11,341 nucleotides of DNA from positions 1 to 11,341 of the forward strand of contig JAZRIF010000174.1 in NCBI GenBank assembly GCA_045645165.1, given 5' to 3'. How positions within the stretch are numbered: the stretch's first letter is position 1; each line of letters begins with the position of its first letter. Origin of the DNA: CAMEON01 sp045645165. Its GTDB lineage: Bacteria > Bacillota > Clostridia > Oscillospirales > CAG-272. Under the pieces are notes generated by a model. That model was not told where the DNA came from. It worked only from the letters and a program-made list of their open reading frames with translations, and ran no database searches. Below, one piece after another: positions 7,213-11,341 of this stretch. The position numbers and the translations under genes are program-made.

Positions 7213-7737
7213 TCACATTTCCTTTCTTTCACGGGGGGAGTTTTGGGGGTTGCCGGGATCGGCAGGGGCACCGGCGGCGTCGAGATTGCGATCCAGCCGC
7301 TCCATGAAGGAGATGAAGGTCGCGATCTCCTCGGGAGTGAAGCCCGCGAACATTTCTTTGTCGGTGGCTTCAAACACGGCACGGCTTTCCATGACCTTCG
7401 CCAGTCCCTGTTCGGTGATGCGGATCTCGTTTCTGCGGTTGTCCTCGTCGGTCATGGAGCGGGAGATGTATCCTTCCCTTTCCAGCTTTTTGAGGGTAGC
7501 GGTGACGGCAGCGGGGCTGATACCCATGATCTCGGCCAGCTCCTTCTGGGAGGGGATATCCTCCTGCCGTTTCGCCAGCTGCATGAGCATGCGGTGCTGG
7601 CCGTGGTGGATACCCAGGTCTCCGATCCGCCTCTCCACGTAGGCGTGGTGGCGGCGCATGACCCGTATGCACAGCCCGACGGCCTTCATGAGGGGGGAAT
7701 CGGGGATGCGGTATCCGCTCTTGTGCTTCTGTTCCAC
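7213..7737 (-). CDS. MarR-family transcriptional regulator
   Basis: A 174-residue winged-helix regulator. The N-terminal dimer helix includes residues 15-40, the recognition HTH is about 64-88 (QKELAEIMGISPAAVTATLKKLEREG), and the wing at 89-108 carries the family's D-x-x-R motif (DEDNRRNEIRITEQG). The C-terminal dimer helices end near 155, followed by a polar tail rich in Pro and Asp. MarR proteins bind palindromes near their own promoter and release them on binding small ligands, often phenolics or drugs. This gene heads an operon with two ABC exporter genes, the classic arrangement for ligand-induced efflux. It starts with GTG, placed by AAAGGAG (7745-7751) 7 nt upstream; no ATG is available nearby. 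The likely operator is the repeat cluster at 7775-7809. Family firm; ligand unknown. Confidence 0.93.
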   Translation of the reverse strand: MEQKHKSGYRIPDSPLMKAVGLCIRVMRRHHAYVERRIGDLGIHHGQHRMLMQLAKRQEDIPSQKELAEIMGISPAAVTATLKKLEREGYISRSMTDEDNRRNEIRITEQGLAKVMESRAVFEATDKEMFAGFTPEEIATFISFMERLDRNLDAAGAPADPGNPQNSPRERKEM

Positions 7738-7774
7738 GGGGTCTCTCCTTTCGGCTCGGTTTTTGCTTCACACC

Positions 7775-7809
7775 TTAACTGTCAAGCAGTTAATAATTAA
7801 CACGTTAAC
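7775..7809. promoter_or_regulatory. Probable MarR operator: cluster of TTAAC/GTTAA inverted repeats
   Basis: Three overlapping inverted repeats use the same half-site. They are TTAACTG-5 nt-CAGTTAA (7775-7793), GTTAAT-A-ATTAAC (7789-7801) and TTAAC-2 nt-GTTAA (7797-7808). The array covers the expected start site (near 7804) and leader of the marR operon, so bound protein would block its transcription. Assignment to the adjacent MarR product is inferred from position and symmetry. Confidence 0.72.
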
Positions 7810-7810
7810 T

Positions 7811-7838
7811 ATTATAGCACTTTTTTGGGATTTGTCAA
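7811..7838 (-). promoter_or_regulatory. Sigma-A promoter of the marR-ABC-ABC-XRE operon
   Basis: On the minus strand a perfect -35 TTGACA (7833-7838), a 16-bp spacer and a perfect -10 TATAAT (7811-7816) preceded by TGC (extended -10). The operator array begins 2 nt below the -10 box. It is divergent from the plus-strand promoter at 7872-7900. Confidence 0.88.
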
Positions 7839-7843
7839 TAGGT

Positions 7844-7861
7844 TCTCGAGAAATTTCGAGA
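7844..7861. repeat. Short inverted repeat between the two divergent promoters
   Basis: TCTCGA (7844-7849) and TCGAGA (7856-7861) form perfect 6-bp arms separated by 6 bp. It lies 5 bp from the minus-strand -35 and 10 bp from the plus-strand -35, a position suited to a regulator affecting both directions. No binding protein can be named. Confidence 0.4.
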
Positions 7862-7871
7862 GGACGGGGAA

Positions 7872-7900
7872 TTGACAGGCGCGGGGGAATGTGATATAAT
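7872..7900 (+). promoter_or_regulatory. Perfect consensus sigma-A promoter for the 7937-9180 unit
   Basis: TTGACA (7872-7877), 17-bp spacer, TATAAT (7895-7900) with TGA in front (extended -10). Start is expected near 7907, leaving a leader of about 30 nt that contains AGGAGG (7924-7929) 7 nt before the GTG start. Confidence 0.9.
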
Positions 7901-7936
7901 GGAAGAAAACAAGACGGCAAGAGAGGAGGGGGCGCT

Positions 7937-8551
7937 GTGAAATTAAGATACCACCTGTTTTTTGACCGACGTCAGCTCATGAGCCTGTTCCTCACGGCCT
8001 TTTCGGGTTGGCTTACTGTAATCGAATTTCAGGATCGCCTGAGCGACGGCCTCTGGTGGCTCCTCTGGGCCATCCTCACTCTGTTCATGGCCGCCATGGC
8101 GCTGGGGCTTCCCTGCCTCTATATCATGACCCCCAAGGGTCTCCACCTCATCCACGCCTTCGGTCTCATCCGCCGCTTCATCCCCTGGGACAGCGTGGCG
8201 GGCTTGCAGGTTAATTACGACAGCACGGGCTACAGTAAGCACTTTCCCTACCTGTTCGATACCTTCATCATCTACGGCGACGTAAAAGGCCCCACCTACT
8301 TCTTCACCGAGGACGAAATGGTGCGTACCCTCCGCGCCCGTAAGCTGCTAGAGAAATACACAGGGTTGAAGGTAGAGGGCTTTATGATCGACGATTTCCG
8401 TGACTGGCGCAAGAAAAGAAAAGAGAAAAAGGAACGGATGCGCCGCCACAAGGAGCGGCAGGCGCGGGTGGAGCGCAACCGCAAGGCCAAGGAAGCGGCC
8501 AAAAAACAGAGGCGAGAGGGCAGAAATCCGCCTGCAAAGAAAGGAAAATGA
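7937..8551 (+). CDS. Two-TM membrane protein with bPH-like core and very basic C-terminal tail
   Basis: A 204-residue protein I cannot assign to a named family. Two hydrophobic spans lie at about 14-31 and 39-64 with a short hairpin between. The stretch TPKGLHLIHAFGLIRRFIPWDSVAGLQV that follows (about 65-92) resembles the first strands of bacterial PH-type domains found after paired membrane spans, and the folded region ends near 150. The last 50 residues are extraordinarily basic (about 26 Lys/Arg, plus Glu), probably a long helix that could touch nucleic acid, ribosomes or acidic lipids; this is inference. It starts with GTG, supported by AGGAGG 7 nt upstream and a perfect promoter. Its TGA stop lies 2 nt before the next gene, so the two are probably co-translated. 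Gene reality is firm; function unknown. Confidence 0.85.
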   Translation: MKLRYHLFFDRRQLMSLFLTAFSGWLTVIEFQDRLSDGLWWLLWAILTLFMAAMALGLPCLYIMTPKGLHLIHAFGLIRRFIPWDSVAGLQVNYDSTGYSKHFPYLFDTFIIYGDVKGPTYFFTEDEMVRTLRARKLLEKYTGLKVEGFMIDDFRDWRKKRKEKKERMRRHKERQARVERNRKAKEAAKKQRREGRNPPAKKGK

Positions 8552-8553
8552 GT

Positions 8554-9180
8554 ATGACGAAAGCCGAGTTCCAGAGCATCATCAAGTCCGTCCTGACCGC
8601 GCGGGGCTTCACCAAGACCAAGAGACGATCCCACGAATACTTTCTGGACGCCCCCGACGGCATCACCCGCTTTGTCCTCCGCGTGCCCGACATGAAGCGG
8701 GGCTTTGTTCTGGGGGCTCAGTTTGCTGATTTCGGCGGCTGTGACGGGTGGTTCACCCATACCGTCATGGCGCAGTATGATTTCGAGTCTCTGCTGGCGT
8801 TTCCCATAGAGCTGGGCGTCACCGAGGAGGACACACACGCAGGGGTGGCGCAGGTGCTGGAGGCCTACGAGCCCTACTTCACGGGAGGCAAGGCCGCCAT
8901 TGCCGAGCGGCTGGAGCAGTGGGCCTACGGCGGCTTTGACGAGGGGGCCCGCGATTCGGTACAGCAGTATTTCGGGCTTCCGCCCATCGACCCCTACTCG
9001 GAAGAGTATCAGCGGGAAAAGGGTGAATACCACCGCGGCCACGACGGCACCATGATCCTGACCGCCGAGGAATACGCCGCCCATAAGGATTTCTACGATG
9101 GCTATACGGCCTACGGCGGGCAAATCGTCCCCGACGAAAAAACCGGGAAGGTATGGATCCATTTTTCCTCACGGCGGTAA
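8554..9180 (+). CDS. Hypothetical soluble protein, second gene of the unit
   Basis: A 208-residue cytoplasmic-looking protein with no signal peptide, membrane span or catalytic motif that I recognise. Its opening (MTKAEFQSIIKSVLTARGFTKTKRRSHEYF) is reminiscent of DUF4304-like proteins, in which a helix, a GFxK turn and an aromatic strand begin the fold; this match is weak. The rest is rich in aromatic and acidic residues (for example YEPYF, DPYSEEYQREKGEYHRG). Two ATGs compete: 8548 overlaps the upstream stop (ATGA) but is only 2 nt from AGGA (8542-8545), while 8554 has 8 nt spacing and is preferred. It shares the promoter at 7872-7900 with the basic-tail membrane protein. No terminator with a T-run was found after its stop. 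Confidence 0.82.
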   Translation: MTKAEFQSIIKSVLTARGFTKTKRRSHEYFLDAPDGITRFVLRVPDMKRGFVLGAQFADFGGCDGWFTHTVMAQYDFESLLAFPIELGVTEEDTHAGVAQVLEAYEPYFTGGKAAIAERLEQWAYGGFDEGARDSVQQYFGLPPIDPYSEEYQREKGEYHRGHDGTMILTAEEYAAHKDFYDGYTAYGGQIVPDEKTGKVWIHFSSRR

Positions 9181-9261
9181 CAACAAACACGCAAGGCCCT
9201 CTGTCACAGTCCCATCACACTTTCTTCACCCCAAATTTCAATATTTATTTACAAATTAGTC

Positions 9262-9291
9262 TTGACGGACGTAACAATTATAGGGTAATAT
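9262..9291 (+). promoter_or_regulatory. Probable promoter of the Na/Pi cotransporter gene
   Basis: TTGACG (9262-9267), an 18-bp spacer and TAATAT (9286-9291) inside an AT-rich island of the 170-nt gap. Less perfect than the other promoters here and without a TG extension. Expected start is near 9298, just ahead of the palindrome at 9306-9321. The remainder of the gap (9181-9260) shows no further clear signal; a convincing Pho-box pair was not found. Confidence 0.6.
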
Positions 9292-9305
9292 AAAAGTAGC
9301 GTGCA

Positions 9306-9321
9306 TTTTAGCGCGCTAAAA
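9306..9321. promoter_or_regulatory. Perfect 16-bp palindrome in the leader of the Na/Pi gene
   Basis: TTTTAGCGCGCTAAAA is perfectly self-complementary with no loop, which suits a protein-binding DNA operator better than an RNA hairpin. It lies about 8-24 nt below the predicted start and 29 nt before the ATG, a typical repressor position. The binding protein is unknown. Confidence 0.6.
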
Positions 9322-9350
9322 CTCGAAACTCCACATAGGAAGGAAAAAAC

Positions 9351-11153
9351 ATGGGAATTTTTGACGTATTGACCTTGGTTTGCGGCCTTGCGTTATTCCT
9401 CTACGGAATGGACGTCATGGGCGACGCGCTGAAACGAAGCGCGGGACGCAAGCTCAAGACCATCCTCGGAAACCTCACATCCAATCGTTTTAAAGCACTC
9501 TTGCTGGGTCTCGGTGTGACCGCCGTCATCCAATCCTCCTCCGCCACCTCGGTTATGGTGGTTGGTTTCGTAAACTCCGGCACCATGCTCCTGGGTCAGG
9601 CCGTGGGCGTCATCATGGGTGCCAACATCGGTACCGCCCTCACCTCCTGGCTCACCGCACTCAACGGCATCGAGGGTGGTGCAGAAGCCCTGGCCTGGAC
9701 CGAATGGCTCAAGCCCGACGCCTGGATGCCGATCCTGGCTCTCATCGGTATCTGCCTCATCATGTTCTCCAAGAAGAACAAGACGAAGGACACGGGCGCC
9801 ATCCTCATGGGCTTTGCCGTCCTGATGGTGGGTATGGATCTCATGTCCGGCGCCGTCAGCGGCCTCAAGGGCGATCCCAACTTCACCAAGATCCTCACCA
9901 TGTTCAGCAATCCCATTCTGGGTGTTTTGGCCGGTACCGTTCTGACTGCCATCGTGCAGTCCTCCTCGGCCTCCATCGGTATTCTGCAGGCTCTGTCCTC
10001 CACGGGCGCCATCAGTTTCGGTATGGCGATTCCGATCATTCTGGGTCAGAACATCGGTACCTGCGTAACCGCCATGATCTCCGCCGCAGGCGCAGGCAAG
10101 AACGGTAAGCGCACCGCTCTGGTCCACCTCTACTTCAACATCATCGGCGTGACCTTCTGGCTGGGTATGTACTACTTGGTCGGCTGGATCTTGGGTCTGA
10201 CCAACGTCTTCGACGTATTCACCCTGGCCGAAAATTCCACCATCAACATGTGGGGCATCGCTGCCACCCACACCATCTTCAAGTTCCTCGCTGTGGGTCT
10301 CCTGTTCCCCTTCTCCAACGCCCTCGTCAAGCTGGCCGAGAAGACCATCAAGGGAGACGACAAGCACGGCGACGAATACACCGATATGCTGGACGATCGC
10401 CTGCTGGATACCCCCTCTGTGGCACTGGAGCGCAGCCGCTCCGTGGCAGGTCAGATGGCCGTTGTGGCATGTCAGTATCTCCGCAACTCCATCGGGCTGT
10501 TCCGTAATTACGACAGCAAGGCCGCCGACGATATCCGCGAGGCCGAAAGCAAGGTAGACGTCTACGAGGACGTTCTGGGCTCCTACCTCGTCAAGCTCTC
10601 CTCCCAGAGCATGGACGAGCGGGACAGCCACGAGGTCACCAAGCTCCTCCACATCATCGGTGACCTGGAGCGCATCTCGGATCACTCGGTCAACTTGGTG
10701 GATTCCGCCGAGGAGATCAAGGACAAGGCTCTGGTCTTCAGCGAGGAAGCCAAGGCCGAGCTGGACGTGCTGTACGCCGCCGTTTCCGAGATCGTCGCCA
10801 TGACCGAGCAGGCGCTGAACACCTCCGATTTGGAGCTGGCCGCCCGCATTGAGCCTCTGGAGCAGGTCATCGACGACCTCCGCGACGACATCAAGATCCA
10901 CCACATCCACCGTCTCAAGAAGAGCGAATGCACCGTGGAGCACGGCTTCGTCCTGTCGGATATCCTCACCAATCTGGAGCGCGTCTCCGACCACTGCTCC
11001 AACATCGGCGGTTGCCTCATCGAAATGGCCAAGAACGATACGCTGGATCTCCACGATTACCTGCACCGCGTCCATCTGGGCGGTATGGAGTATAAGGAGC
11101 TGTTCAACGAGTACAAAGCAAAGTACGCGCTGCCCACCGAAACCAAGAACTAA
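9351..11153 (+). CDS. Na+/Pi-cotransporter family protein with C-terminal PhoU domain
   Basis: A 600-residue inner-membrane protein. The N-terminal half (about 1-335) has roughly eight membrane spans and the two inverted Na/Pi repeats, each with a QSSSA motif: QSSSAT at 61-66 and QSSSAS at 203-208. These bind sodium and phosphate in the type II (NptA/YjbB, SLC34-like) family. The C-terminal part (about 345-590) is a PhoU-type helical domain with two metal-binding E-xxx-D motifs, E440-RIS-D444 and E543-RVS-D547, in the repeats LERISDH and LERVSDH. Transporter-PhoU fusions of about 550-600 residues are the normal form in Clostridia. Import or efflux of phosphate depends on the member; E. coli YjbB exports. 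The ATG at 9351 follows AGGAAGG at about 8 nt. It is a single-gene unit with its own promoter and leader palindrome; no pst or phoU gene is adjacent. Confidence 0.95.
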   Translation: MGIFDVLTLVCGLALFLYGMDVMGDALKRSAGRKLKTILGNLTSNRFKALLLGLGVTAVIQSSSATSVMVVGFVNSGTMLLGQAVGVIMGANIGTALTSWLTALNGIEGGAEALAWTEWLKPDAWMPILALIGICLIMFSKKNKTKDTGAILMGFAVLMVGMDLMSGAVSGLKGDPNFTKILTMFSNPILGVLAGTVLTAIVQSSSASIGILQALSSTGAISFGMAIPIILGQNIGTCVTAMISAAGAGKNGKRTALVHLYFNIIGVTFWLGMYYLVGWILGLTNVFDVFTLAENSTINMWGIAATHTIFKFLAVGLLFPFSNALVKLAEKTIKGDDKHGDEYTDMLDDRLLDTPSVALERSRSVAGQMAVVACQYLRNSIGLFRNYDSKAADDIREAESKVDVYEDVLGSYLVKLSSQSMDERDSHEVTKLLHIIGDLERISDHSVNLVDSAEEIKDKALVFSEEAKAELDVLYAAVSEIVAMTEQALNTSDLELAARIEPLEQVIDDLRDDIKIHHIHRLKKSECTVEHGFVLSDILTNLERVSDHCSNIGGCLIEMAKNDTLDLHDYLHRVHLGGMEYKELFNEYKAKYALPTETKN

Positions 11154-11162
11154 AATCCCTGC

Positions 11163-11188
11163 GGGCGCCGTCATTTCTGACGGCGCCC
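11163..11188 (+). terminator. GC-rich hairpin after the Na/Pi gene, likely terminator
   Basis: GGGCGCCGTC / GACGGCGCCC form a perfect 10-bp stem around a 6-nt loop (ATTTCT), 9 nt after the stop. The tail (TGCTTGTAGG) lacks a proper T-run, so intrinsic termination may be partial; the two further inverted repeats downstream may help. Confidence 0.7.
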
Positions 11189-11216
11189 TGCTTGTAGGGG
11201 AGCGGGAGAACGGCAA

Positions 11217-11244
11217 AGAGGGACTTCTTAAAAGAAGTTCCTCT
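11217..11244. repeat. 13-bp inverted repeat, AGAGGGACTTCTT type
   Basis: AGAGGGACTTCTT (11217-11229) pairs with AAGAAGTTCCTCT (11232-11244) with a single G-T wobble and a 2-nt centre. It lies in the gene-free stretch after 11153 and resembles inverted-repeat pieces common between genes in gut Clostridia genomes (recollection, not a search result). Confidence 0.7.
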
Positions 11245-11256
11245 CTGGACTCTCTT

Positions 11257-11306
11257 CAAGAACTTTCAAAAAAAAATTGATAAATAACCCTTTTTGAAAG
11301 TTTTTG
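11257..11306. repeat. 16-bp inverted repeat with T-rich arm at the right edge
   Basis: CAAGAACTTTCAAAAA (11257-11272) pairs with TTTTTGAAAGTTTTTG (11291-11306), one G-T wobble, around an 18-nt AT-rich loop. It could act as a bidirectional weak terminator or be part of a dispersed element. The remaining bases to 11341 repeat an AAAGAACTTTTTT motif and hold no gene. Confidence 0.65.
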
Positions 11307-11341
11307 AGATTCCAAAGAACTTTTTTCTGCTCTGCTTGCAG

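Noticed and set aside
9181..9261. Terminator after the hypothetical gene ending at 9180
   Set aside because: No convincing hairpin; transcription may continue into the Na/Pi gene or end by another mechanism.
9241..9290. Pho-box-like direct repeats before the Na/Pi gene
   Set aside because: One TTTACA is present but no properly spaced second copy was found.
9393..11216. Minus-strand open frame of 607 codons opposite the Na/Pi transporter gene
   Set aside because: The plus-strand gene shows duplicated QSSSA and PhoU motifs; the antisense frame is low-complexity and crosses the GC-rich hairpin.

Overview
The window reads as chromosomal DNA of a fairly GC-rich, low-GC-phylum (Firmicutes/Clostridia-type) bacterium. 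The signs are strong AGGAGG-type ribosome binding sites, several GTG starts, near-consensus sigma-A promoters, a lipoprotein signal, a LysM/CAP secreted protein, and AT-rich intergenic islands between GC-rich genes. Gene content and the AT-rich inverted repeats at the right end resemble gut Oscillospiraceae/Ruminococcaceae; that placement is an inference. No tRNA, rRNA, CRISPR array, phage or transposase gene was seen. Ten protein genes are supported.

Left block (58-2385, minus strand): a PPP-type phosphoesterase and a membrane-anchored YkuE-like metallophosphoesterase overlap by 4 nt and share a consensus promoter at 2429-2457. Downstream, a terminator hairpin (715-742) sits directly under the -10 box of the next gene, which encodes a secreted LysM-CAP protein. 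A single lipoprotein gene (2479-3066, plus) diverges from this block and ends at a terminator shared with the convergent operon.

Central block (7737 down to 3112, minus): MarR regulator, ABC half-transporter 1, ABC half-transporter 2 and a small XRE regulator, packed with gaps of 2 nt, a 1-nt overlap and 38 nt. The two half-transporters carry complementary deviations in their ATPase motifs. This is the signature of a heterodimeric multidrug-type exporter with one degenerate and one working ATP site. A cluster of TTAAC/GTTAA inverted repeats overlapping the operon's transcription start is a likely MarR operator.

Right block (7937-11153, plus): a two-gene unit (two-TM protein with a very basic tail, then an unrecognised soluble protein) runs from a perfect TTGACA-17-TATAAT promoter. 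A 600-residue Na/Pi cotransporter-PhoU protein follows, with its own promoter and a perfect 16-bp palindrome in its leader. The last ~190 bases hold no gene but contain three hairpin-forming inverted repeats.

Most of the window is ordinary, well-packed housekeeping or accessory DNA. The points most worth checking are the terminator/promoter overlap before the CAP gene, the MarR operator array, the degenerate ABC heterodimer with a trailing XRE gene, the leader palindrome of the Na/Pi gene, and the repeats at the right end.
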